Source of the DNA: Acanthococcus lagerstroemiae | Lineage: Eukaryota; Arthropoda; Insecta; Hemiptera; Eriococcidae | Reading direction: 5' to 3' | DNA length: 64,000 nucleotides | NCBI GenBank assembly: GCA_031841125.1 | Contig: CM063109.1 | Coordinates: forward strand, 27,499,321 to 27,563,320 | Shown: one piece after another, positions 25,501-37,500 of the stretch | How the letters are laid out: every line of letters begins with the position of its first letter | Numbering within the stretch: the first letter of the stretch is position 1 | The notes under the pieces: model-generated | What the model was told of the DNA's origin: nothing | The model's input: only the letters and a program-made list of their open reading frames with translations | The model's database searches: none | Translations under genes and position numbers: made by a program

Positions 25501-28500
25501 GGACGTACCGGAGAGTTTTCCGGGGGGAGGGGGGGAGTCCCAACTGATTCAACTCAAAATTTCCAAGTGTCAAAAGCAAAAAAATAACTTTGGCTGACTG
25601 AAAAGGTAAATTTTCCCAACTGCTGAATAAAACATTTCTTACAGGGGGGAGCCCCCTCCTTCTCGGTACGGCCCTGGTAGAAGTAGCTAAGCTGTGGTAG
25701 GATATGTCGGAAAGAATGCTGCAGTCCAGAAAAACGGGTCTCAAAATCCATGTGCAGGTAAAGAACCACGTACCCATATAAACAAATTGTTTTTCATTTT
25801 TCTCACCTCGCCACAAGTGACTTCCTTGCTTTTTTTCCTGTACTCTTCATATGAATCCTTTTAGATTGAAAATTTCATACTCTTCAAATTTAGTTATCTT
25901 CAATTTTTTCATACAGAATCCTCGCCGAGCAAAATACAAAAGTATGAATTTCATCCGTGTTCAGTGGTAATTTAGGCCTTCAGCGACGTTGCCGATTCTA
26001 AGCGCGCTCCCCCGTCTGTCGGTTGTATACGACCGTGACTGGGCACGTGTCACTAACGATATGCTTTTGTCTGGGTAGCTGATATGTGACTAACTATATG
26101 GTTCTCTGTCTGTCTACTTGGGTTGTCTGTCCTTCAGTACTTCGTATCCTCAGACCTGCCACAACTGACAGACATGAAAAGATTGCGTTGAAATTTAAAT
26201 ATTGAAATAAATGACCGATTATGACAGAAGAGGCAGAAATGTCAGTAGGTTTGGCGAATACAGGAAATTGCAAGAATGATGAAACGTCGGTAGAGAATTG
26301 ACAAAAGTGAAAGATGTCAAAATAATCGCCGTGCGTAGTAACTGTGTGAACTTAGCTTTCAGTCCCTTTCCTGTTTCTGCTTGCGGGAGAGTAAAAATTG
26401 AAGTATCCTCGACAAATAGTCCGCTTGTGAGCCTGTCCAGACAGATGAAAAACTGAAAGCAAGAACAGAAGGGTAGATGGGCAGATAGGTTGAAAGAGAC
26501 ACGCAAGTCCGAGAACATTCCAAGGTACTGGGATTCGAAGCGGCAAAACAGCAAATAATATAGTTGCAGTGAATGAGAATTTCTGGACACCGAATACAGA
26601 CTTGGAGCTAAGACAGTCGTGCTCCATATCTGGTTCCACAGTTGTGTCATTTTATGATGATGTATACAGTGACTGTGCGATGCTGAGACTTCCACTTTCT
26701 GAAACTAAAAACAGACCAGACATTAAACAAATCGGACGTTGGGCGCCAGTCACAATTGTTTCACGTGTCGTGTTTTCAGTGCCACGAGTATCCTGCGCCG
26801 GGCGCCAAAATCAGTTCTTCCACTTTTTCCGCATTGTTATTGGAAGCTCTTGACGGCAGTGATTCTGTTTGTTCAGAGGCTCTCGACCGCTATGATTCAG
26901 TTAAGTACACGTTGATGGTTCAGAGCTAGACTATTTCGTATGTTTTCTTCGTTAGTATTTTGGTTATAGGATCAAAGCTAGTTCATACAGATAAACACAT
27001 AAGACCTAACTTCCCGAGAGATTGAGGTGCGATGGTGGTCTCAGGGATGTAGAAGCCGAACAATACAGCTTCCGCCTCCAGTTTCTAGCCTCTTAATCTC
27101 ATCTAGCTTCTCGCTTCTAGCTTCCAGTCTCAGTATATGAGCTTCTGACTTCCAATCTTTTTTTAGGCTTCTGGCTTCTAGCTTCCAGCTTCTTTTACCT
27201 ATCTTCATCCAAGGTTCTTATAATTAGAGAAGGTTCTTTTTAGAAAATGAGGGAAAATAAAGTGATGTGAAGTGGAGCAGAACAAGGTACCTATATTATT
27301 TTTCTTTTTTGGACTTTCGACTTCGAGGAAAAAAATCTTTAGGAAGAATATTGTAAGAAGTCGATTGGAAGCTGAAAAACGTTTAGCTTCCGCTTCTAGC
27401 TTTCAGTTTTTAACTCATTCAACCAGGGCTGTACCCAGGATTTAAGTAAAGGGGAAGTTTTGCGATTAAGATACATTTTTTCTTGGTGGTGTGGGGGGGG
27501 GGCTCAGTCACAGATTCGCCCTCCTCTCCCTCTCAACCCGCTTTTTGGCCAATAGGGGTTCACCCCCACCGTCGGTACGGCCCTGTATTCAGCTTCCAAC
27601 TTCTAGCTGCTCAAAATTGTCCTAAAATTGCAAAAACTTTCGGCTTCTCCGTATCCTTGGGTGCTCCATATCTGGTTCCAAAGGTAATTGTGTCATTTTG
27701 TGACAATGTAAACTGTGTGACGTTGAGACATCTACTTTCTAAAACCAAAAACGGGCCGGACATTGAATAGATACCTGAGTTTCGGACCTTGAGCGTCAGT
27801 CCTAGTTGTTTCACTTGTTTTTACTGCCACGTGGCTCCTGCGTCGGGCGCCAAAATCAGTTCTTTCATTTTTATCATATTGGGAAGCTCTCGACGGCTAT
27901 GATTCTGTGGGTATTAAGTACACGTTGATGGTTCAGAGGTCGACTACTTTGTATGTTTTCTTCGTTAGGTTATAGGATCAAAACTAGCTGATGCAAATTT
28001 TCTTTAAATTTGTTTTGAGCTATCTTGAATATTACTTGAATCGAATTATTGAAATTGTCTCTATTTTTTGACTTTTATGTTATGTATTTTTTTCGCATGT
28101 GAGATCATCGCCCAGAAGTCGTGTCTCTAAAAGAAAATTCACTGAGCTAGCTCGTGCGATTTGCTGCGCTTCGGCCTGCGTACATCATATTGGATGCCGA
28201 ATAGTTGAAGGACCTCTGCGTTTGGATGATCATGTTGCCTCTTCTCATATTTCAGCGTGTAGTGAGTAGTGGTGCTTGACGTCGTTGACTTGGTTGATAT
28301 TCAGATCTTTATGTAGGTCTTCATTTGACGTATAATGGAAGGTGATCATGCAGAAGAACTTATTTTTATGTCTGTATGATCAGACGGTTTGTTGGCTTGA
28401 TGCAGCCCCACAGTTCAGTGCCATATGTCTATGTGGGTTTTTGGAAATAGATAGAGGAGTCTTTTTGAGTTGAGCTTCTTTTTAAAGTGTCGACTTATTA

Positions 28501-31500
28501 GCCAGTGCATCTCGCGTATTTTCTGTTCTATGTGGGAAGCTTTTCACTGGTGGCGATGTTTCCAAAACTAATGCAGATTGAAGCATGAAACGTTGGCAGT
28601 TGTAACGCGGAATTTGCGACGTCAATAATTCGTTAATTTTGCAGAGCTTCGGTGGTATGTGGAAGGAATCACTCGTATGTGATGTCTGTGAAACGAAGTA
28701 CCTTTGTGTGATTCTCCATTACTAGTTGATTTTTAAGAATATTTACATGTGAATCGTTGATATAGTAATTATGGCATACAATCGATGTTCATCGAGAAAC
28801 ATATTCTTCATCGTTATTGGTAATGAAAGTTCTACAATGGTTGACACGACTGATTCACACAGTAGTTTCAATAACATAATTACGTTTGCCCTCTCGAGTC
28901 CTTCAATTAAGATATTTTAAGCGATTTTGCGCCGCAGTTCTACAATACCCAGGTACAATGTGAAATGAATTTTTTTCGTAAATAACACCTGACGTATCTT
29001 CGTATTGTTCGTTTGTACGATTTTCTTTCATCGCCCTCGTGGTTGTGGTCAACAAGCGCAAAACCGAGCCCGTGTCGGCTGTGCGGCCCAACCAACCGAT
29101 AAATTTGCGTTTGTTAATACCATATAACTTACGTTATTTATAGGACATCCATAACGTGTTTTAAATTAGCAATTTGATCGTTCCGGACTTCCTAGTTTGG
29201 AATTTATGGTTCTATTTTCACGAATCAGCGGTGTACGCATTCGTCGTCGTTTCCATGTCACCCAGCTGTCTCTCGTCGCTCCGGTTACTAATTATCGTAA
29301 TTATTTGAGATTTTTTAATGACGCATAGGTCCGTGTGTCTTGGCTTCTCTCGTTGACCGAGCACAACAAGGAATTGCGTCATTTTTTTGCGAACTTTTTC
29401 ACCCCCCTCTGTCCCACACCGGCTTTGCGACTCGGTTTTACAGCAGATATTTACTTTGTATGTTCGCGTGATTTTTACGACCGGGCCAGGCTTTCAAAAG
29501 CAGCGAATTAACCGTTCATACCTGTATAATACTTACGTAAATTTTGTTTATATTTTAGGTTATTCATGGACGCTGGTGTTCAGCACGTCGCAGCACGGTT
29601 TTTCATTGAACTCTTTGTACCGTAAAATGACTAAAGTAGACAGTCCAATTCTAATGGTCATTCAGGATACGGAGTCAAACGTGAGTATACGACATCAGTA
29701 GGATGTCTACTATTGTATGGTAGCCGCATTATGTATGTACTTGTTGATCGTCGCCACTTGAAAGGTCGTGTGTGTGTGTGTTTTGACGACCGGAAATTCT
29801 AAAATGGAAAATCCAAATAATCTGCAGTCGCGTACAATGCGAATGAACGCATGAAAAATTATCATCATAGCATGATGCCATTGAATTTGATGGGTTTCGT
29901 GAGCGAGCAAAACTGAAACTGTTTACCCCGATGATGATGATGATTTACTGTTCCAATTCATTTCATAAGCTCGAAAGAGGTGATGATTTACAGCGTGAGG
30001 TTTTTTCCGGTATGGAGGCTTTCTGTTATGCATGATGAGTGTCAATGAATTGAGTGTGCTCCTAAACGCCGATTACATATTATATTGTTAGACAGTTCGC
30101 AGCGGGGTGAAGACGTGCAGGTGAAAATAATGTCGCATGACGTCTGTGTGGAGGAGCTATGTATGACTTGCACGCACTGTATTGGAAAGTAGAAGCGGAA
30201 GAGGCGATTCGTAATTAGGCATTTTGAAAAGAGACGTGTTGTATTCAATTCACTTTCGTTTGAAAGGAAAATTGTCATGGTTTTAGCCTTAGAAGAGGTC
30301 CAGAGCATGGGTGGTGCTTGGGGTGGAGTGTTTGTCATCGTGTGCATTTTGGAAATTTGCATCGTTTGCCTGAAAGAGCTTATTTTTTGTGAGAGTTAGT
30401 CTACCAGTTTGTTGGTACCTATAATTTATAGTGATCACTCGGTGATGCTTACGCGCCAGATTGTACTGAAGAACTATAAATTTCTCGAGAACTTGTAATG
30501 TACTATTGGGGTTGGTATGACAGACTGCGGCCTTGGGATATAGTCAAATGTTTGTTCCTGAAGAGTCAGTAAGTTTTGATGTTTCTGGGATGATAAACAG
30601 GATAATGTGAGGCGCTCTGTCAATAGGTACTATATGTTGGAGAACTTGTTTTTGACTTTTTGGTAGAATCTGGTAGAGTACGAAAAATGTACCTACATTT
30701 AATAAAGTAGTTAAGACTCTAGCTTCAATACAGACTGAAATAAAATCAGCTGAAGGTTAAAGATGTGAAATCTTAAGTTTGAGAGAAATGCGTTTAAAGG
30801 TGTGAAACAGAAAAATAGACGAAAAAACCGATGTCTCGGCGCCTACTGAGTTAATCCGTCTCAGTTTTTGCTATGATATCCTGCGAACATACATCACATC
30901 CTGCAAGGTTCATAGTCGGTCAATGAATGTACGTAGAGAAACACAACTGTGAAGATGACAGTCCGTTTGAAGAATATGTGAAGGGTTGATTTTGAAAACT
31001 GGTGAGTCCGAAAACGAAGTTCTGCAATGTCATACATTTGAAAACAAAATGGACTCATTGGTAACGCGGTACTCAGGGGCGAAACAAGGGGTTCCCCCCC
31101 CCCAGGGTCTTCAGTGCAGTTGGAAAATTCGGCAAATCGGCAGTTAGCGAACGATAAATGTAATAAAGTTTACTGGTCACTCGGCAAAATATTCATTTTC
31201 AATTCATTTTATTCGGCAAATTTTCTGTTGTCACCCCCCCCCCCTCCTAGAAAAACCAGCTAGTTTCGCTACTGGCGGTACTATTTATTATGCGCAGCTG
31301 TTATGATAAAACACGCACAAACTTAAACAAGATCGATGTGACTTATGGTACCTTTTCCAAACACCAGCCTGTCAATCATAATTTGTTCGTAAATTTGGAA
31401 TATCAAGTTTTAGACGACTACTTTTCCTACTGTACGCTGAGGCCAGGTGTGGCTAGAAGCAGTTTCCGATTATTCAGGGTGACCAGTTTGTAGAAAACCG

Positions 31501-34500
31501 GGAACTGTCAGGGAATGTGAGCACATCTGAAGAAGTCAGGGAATTTTGAAGAAAATTTTATGACGTGAAAGTATTGTACAATTTTCTTTGTCAGACTCAG
31601 TTGAACTTTTTTTTTTTAATAATTTGTTTGTTATGAAAAAGTTGGAAAATGGACTGGAAAAATCTGAAGAAAATCTGGAAAAGTCAGTTTTTTTTTGAGG
31701 GGGGGGGCACCTTGTTATTGAAACATTTTTTATGCTGTAGGGCAAAATTGATTCTTCTCGCTTAGGATACCTTTTCACTGAGTGCTTCACATAATGCAAA
31801 GCCGGACAGATGATCCTGAACTGCGTTTTTCATTAGGCTCTACTATAAGTTGGACCGTTTTGGAATGATGCGCCTTACGAACGCCGTGGTTGGCAAGCTA
31901 GTTCACGATCTTCTACAGTCCAGTCAAAGATATTCATTCAGTGGACGGTGAAAATAGGCTCAGTCCTACGCAGGGGCGAAAATAAGGGGGGCACGGAGGG
32001 GCAGCTTGCCCCCAAGCCTCCTTGCCCCTCTAGAAAAAACTCTTCGCCACGTTCCTGGGAGAGGGTGGGTAGACTGGATCAAAAATTGTGTGCGGATCAA
32101 TTTTGACGACGGATTTGAATTCATCTCGAAAATATGAATAATTTTCACCGGATCCCGGCCCGGAACCACTCCGAAAATTTTGGCACCGAACAAAATGCCT
32201 GGCGTGTATAGTGGAGAAATTTTCAAAATATTCGAGAATCAAGGAAGTTCAGGTAACTACCTAGTCCTACTCGGTTTTTCTCCTTGAGTTCATCGTGATA
32301 CATCAAAAAATGTAGTTGCACTTGGGGGGGGGTGCTGGACTGGCTCAGAAATTAGGTGCGGATAAATTCTGACGACGGATTTGAATTCATCTCGCAAGTT
32401 TGAATAATCTTCACCAGGTTTCCTCCCGGAACCACTCCGAAAAATTTCTACCCGAAGAAAATGCCTGATGTGGATTATGGAGAAATTTCAAAATGTTCGA
32501 AAATCAAAAAAGTTGAGGTATCCATCTATTCTTACTCAATTTTTCTGCTTAAGTTCAAATTCGTTGTCCAAATCTGGCGCTGACCCACCGTTTCCGAGAA
32601 ACAACCGAAAATGTAGATATACTCTGGGTGGAGGGGGGGGGGTCAGACTGGGACAAAAACTTAGTGTTGATCAGTTTGGACGACGAATTTGAATTCCTCT
32701 CGAAAATCTGAATAATTGTCACTAGAGGACCCAGCCCGAAAAATTTTTCGTCGAAAAAAATGCTAGATGTGCGCCGAGAAATTTTGAAAATTTTCGAAAA
32801 TCAAAAAAGTTGAGGTAACCACCTATTCCTACTCGGGTTTTCTCCCTGAGTTCAAATTCGTTGTCCAAATCTGGCGCCGACCCTCCGTTTCCGAGATACA
32901 ACCAAAAATGTAATCATATTCAGGGAGGAGAGGGCAGGGACGAAAATAAGGAGGACACGTGGGGGCACCATGCCCCCGAGCCTCCACCGGAGTTGGGAAA
33001 TTTTAGTAGATGGATCAAAAGTCGGGAAAATCCGACAAGTCAAAAGTTGTTTTTTTTTATACTTGGGAATTGTGTCTTGAGTCATTTGGGAATTTGACAA
33101 TTTTTGCCCCTCCAGGAAAAACTCTACGCCACGTCCCTGGTCCTACGGAAAATAGGGCATGAGCCCTCTGTTGTGGAAGCATTTCTCATTCAGGATCTTC
33201 CTGCGAGACACGCCTTTCTCGCAGCAATAGGATCGAGTACAAGTGAAGGGAGATTCGAATGTTAGTTAATTATATTTCTATAGTTCTGCCTGGACCCCTG
33301 CCCTGGATCCTGACATTCATGTAGTGATCAAGTCTTTCTACCGACTGATGACGTTTGAAAGTGCTTTTTTGTCCTCGTAGGAATGAAATATAAGTAGATG
33401 ATGAAGAGCAAACAACGAACGGAGGTTGTATCACTATTTTAATCGGTCGAATGAAAGAATACGCAAATTAATTATCTCAAAAACGAAAATAATGGAAGCT
33501 GGGAAGATGAGGTTTGAGAGACGTATCCGATTTATATGCCGAGCGCCGAGTCTGTGCGCGGAGACATACTGTATAAAAGTAATTATTGTCCCTCTACCAA
33601 TCTCCGGATGACAATATGTGTTTTGGAAATGCCGAAAAAACCTAGCTCATCGCGAGTTTCGATTTTGACTTGAATTATATCGTGTAATTAATTTGCGCGG
33701 CAGAGAACGTGCAACCTTGCGGCAGCTATTTTACGTTACATGAATGACGATCACTCGTGCATGTTCGTTTTTTGCAACTTAATTAATTGATTTTTACGTT
33801 TACTCTGTACAGGTTTTCGGTGCCTTGACTTCGTGCACGCTGAAAATGAGCGATCATTTCTACGGCAACGGCGAATCGCTGCTTTTTACCTTCACCCCCG
33901 TTTTCCATCCGTACATCTGGACCGGAGAGAATTTGTATTTCATTAAGGGAAACAACGACGGCTTATCGATAGGAGCTGGAGAGTAAGTACAGAGTATTTT
34001 TCGGTTCTTGAATAGTGTAGTGTTATCGAAGGATAGAGAAACTTTTCGAACTTGGAGGCTCGTCTCGCCTTCGAAAAACGGAGGGATGTCCTGTTTGGTC
34101 CATGCGGAAGTGAGGGCATTGTGGAGGAGAGGGTAGATCGGTAATTTGACGATACCATCAACTTGCGGATTCATTCACCGATACAATACGTTGAATGTTT
34201 GTGTGTAATGATTTGCTATGGAAGAGGGTGTGTCCAAAAGAACGGTGATATGATTTAAGCCATATGCAAGTTGAGCTCATATTTGGGTTGGTGAAAAAAA
34301 AAGAGAACAAAATGGTGTGCTGTCAGAATTTAGTGCGTACATTGTGGTTAAGAAGGGCAGATGAAATGTTTGAGGGAATGCCCTCTCCCTGTCGAGTCCT
34401 GGTGCGATACTCGAAAGGGTAATTTCCGGGGCCGGGGGTGCGGTGTCTCAGGGGCCACTTTGGCATGCGTGCATCGCCGTACGTCCACCACACCATCGAG

Positions 34501-37500
34501 GTCTCAGGACTCATGTCTGAATATTACCTTACTGCATGCGCAGTTCTGATAGTAATGATTCGAAAACTGTTTTCTCAGGATGTAAATGTAGTATTTTTGC
34601 ACGATATAGGGTAGTTTAGCCATCTGTCGCCGCCTCGAGCCCAGGGCCGGTTTGAGCAATTTTCACGGGGAAGGGGTTATAAAAATGCCGAATTGCCAAG
34701 TAGAAACTTTAATCACGTTGTTCCGACTTTATGAACCGTCAGAGCAAAAAATAAAGACAGCTTTTGACTGTTTAATTTTGCTAAAATAGCTGAATGAAAA
34801 ATAACTGGGGTTGTGTCCCTCCTTCGCACCAGCCCTGCTTGAGCATAGTGCTCCATTTTATTTGTGTGTACTTCTCCTGACGTTTGTTAAGATTTAGCAC
34901 ATGTAATAAAATCAGAATCCCTGTACTATCAAGGTGGCTTCATTGAATTCATGAAGAAGCACTTCCAAATTGAGTAATGTGCAAGGATACATAAAGAAAT
35001 CTGTCTTCGATATATTTTACCATGCATCGTCATCACTATTTCCAACTTTCGCCTCTATAATTTTGTATTGCCTAACCATTTTCCTCTTTGCCCACAATTT
35101 ATCCTCGTAACATACTTATTAGGAAATAGCGAAAGATGATGTGATAACGAAAGATAGCTAACCCACCTTATGGGCATAGATGTCCTTGATATTGCTCTGA
35201 TACATCCTACGAGGTGGATAGTTCTTGTACTCTGTTTTTTTGAAATTTGTAAACAATTGGTTCAGGTTGTAATCCGTTGCCAAATGAACGCATACGAATT
35301 TCCTACTCGATCTTATTTCTTTCTGCTACCGGTAATCGCCCTTATTTTCTTACTGAAAATGATGTCAATTTTCTTTTTCACCCTTTTATAACTTCGTAAA
35401 TATCCGCTCAAGGATAATGTTTCTCACATTCTTTAATACTCGGGATTCTTGTAGGGCAACAGGAGCTGAGATTAATGCTCCTACAGTTAGCTCTAAAAGG
35501 AAGACACATCTTGAATTTTTCTCCAGATATGCTTGCTTTAAAAGTCTACCAGGCGTTGAATCCAATTTGACCAAATTTGATCTATTTTTTGAAACTGTAT
35601 TTTGTTTATTGTTAGTACATTTGAAGGTGGAAGTATAAATCATTAAAATTCGGATTCGGTGTATTGAGCTGCTACTAGCGACTTTAAGTCATCGCTGATT
35701 CTGAAATTCGCACGCGTTTTGTTACAATTCTTTGAGTCCAGTTGGTTTCAAATTTCGAGCAGTTGAAAATGTGAACCATAATTCCCAGTTCTTTTGGAAA
35801 ACACTGCAACGATCAAGGACACAACAACCACATGTTGACAGAAAAATCCAAAATCATACACACAGAAAACAACACAAGAAAAAAAAATTAAAGGAACAAC
35901 TTGATGTAATAAAGGCAAAAACAAAACAAAGCAACCTATAGTAAACACAACAATCAACCTCCATAGCAAGAACCTATTCCAACTGATGACTCACTGATTG
36001 GACAGACTACACAACCACAGACAACCAATAGGAACACACCAAATAGGTTTTACCATATGGTACTACACACCACAATAAATACAGGACGACAAAGAGAAAA
36101 GTTTTAGGGTACTCCACTGATGGTGGCATAACAGTCGAAAGCGCTCTCTGGACAACAGAAGGAAGAAATTGTGAATTGGCACACCCTAAATATAGAATTT
36201 ACCTAGTTCACTCACACCCCAGCATGGGCGTAATAATTCCCAGTTTTCCGTGTTCTGTTGCTGGCAGCCCGACCTGTTGGGTTGTGAATACCGGATTGAA
36301 AATTGTTGAAATACTGTTGAATAACAGCGGCCACTTTATTGAAACAGCCAAATATTTCGGAAAACGCTCAAAATTATCCTCACTGTTAATCATAACCCTG
36401 TCGAGTAAAATGGTGTACATGTATGCTGTTGATGAATCTAAATAAAAACGAACTAGTGTAGTCGATAGTCAGGATGAGTAGAATATTCATGTTCCTCATT
36501 AAAAATCTATAACGAGTGAGATACAGAAGCATTTCTCTTTCTCCTCTTTTGGACAGAATTAAAAATTACCTTTTAGAATTCTGAATAGCCACTAAAAATG
36601 TGTGAAACTACATGAAAATCCTTTAAAAAAATGAGAAAAGGTGGCATTTCTTTCGATAGAAATGGAAATTTCCCCCCGCATTTTCCCTCTAATGGGCCTT
36701 GATAGGATTTCCTGGTTACATGGAACGATATAAGGTTCTGGGACTGATCATACTAGGAAAAATTAACGGGAAAAGGTTTATCGGTCATCGTCAGAATTCA
36801 TGGATGTCGCTAGCATAATGGCTCTTCAATGGATGTATTTAAAGCGGCTGTATCTCTGGTACAGATCACTGTGTGGATCGCCAATCTTCGGTCGGAGAGG
36901 GCGGGCTAAGAAGAAAGCCGTGAATTTGAAATGAAACCGACTGACAGGCTTCATGGTTATGAAGTCGAATCTGATCATAGGTGACCTGCAAGGATATCAT
37001 TGTTGCTCAATGTTGTTATGTATCGATGATCTAAGATTTCGTAATCAAAAGGAATCTTATCTTTGTATATTTTGCATGTGCGCCGTCTGGGCGGAGAATT
37101 TTGATTCGCGATCTTGGGTCGACTTCAGTTATCATGACCCGTGTAGTACGAGTGAATTTATGCCTGACATGTCTTCAACGGATGGTCTGTTGTAAACGTT
37201 GCTGGTTTTCTCTATAGTTATTTCCTTATCGCAGTTCCATCCAGAAGACTTGAACCAGCAAACATGTTTTGAGAGTTCGCCAGTAATGAAAATTCTGTTG
37301 TTTAGTTTCCCATTAGCGAGCTCTCCCTCGTTCCTCTTCATGCCTCTTTTCGATTACAAGAAGTTGGCAAGAGCTTTAGTGTGTTATCTCGAGCTTATGT
37401 CATGTACGCTCGCAGGCATACACCCACAACTTGTAGCAATTACCGCCATCCCCGGGGTACGACCTTGCGAAAATGGTTCTCAGCATGTGTGCTGTGCAGT

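Larger units (their letters stand above)
16547..29558 (+). other. mtd/OXR1 intron between exons A and B (13.0 kb)
   Basis: It contains tandem duplications (20949-21428, 22768-23545, 26619-27994), a tRNA-like block (22255-22325), an (AG)n tract and two hAT-like elements. Longer open frames inside (24252-24677 plus, 26219-26695 minus) are at chance level and unrecognised. Confidence 0.8.
29681..33812 (+). other. mtd/OXR1 intron between exons B and C (4.1 kb)
   Basis: Apart from three hAT-like elements (31074, 31475, 31971) and short GT and GAT runs near 29770 and 29930, no feature is visible. Confidence 0.8.

Noticed and set aside
26219..26695. 158-codon open frame, minus strand
   Set aside because: It overlaps the duplicated repeat and has no protein-like motifs; a second shadow frame overlaps it.
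36113..36150. Hammerhead ribozyme
   Set aside because: CTGATGG lacks the invariant A of the CUGANGA core and stem II pairs poorly.
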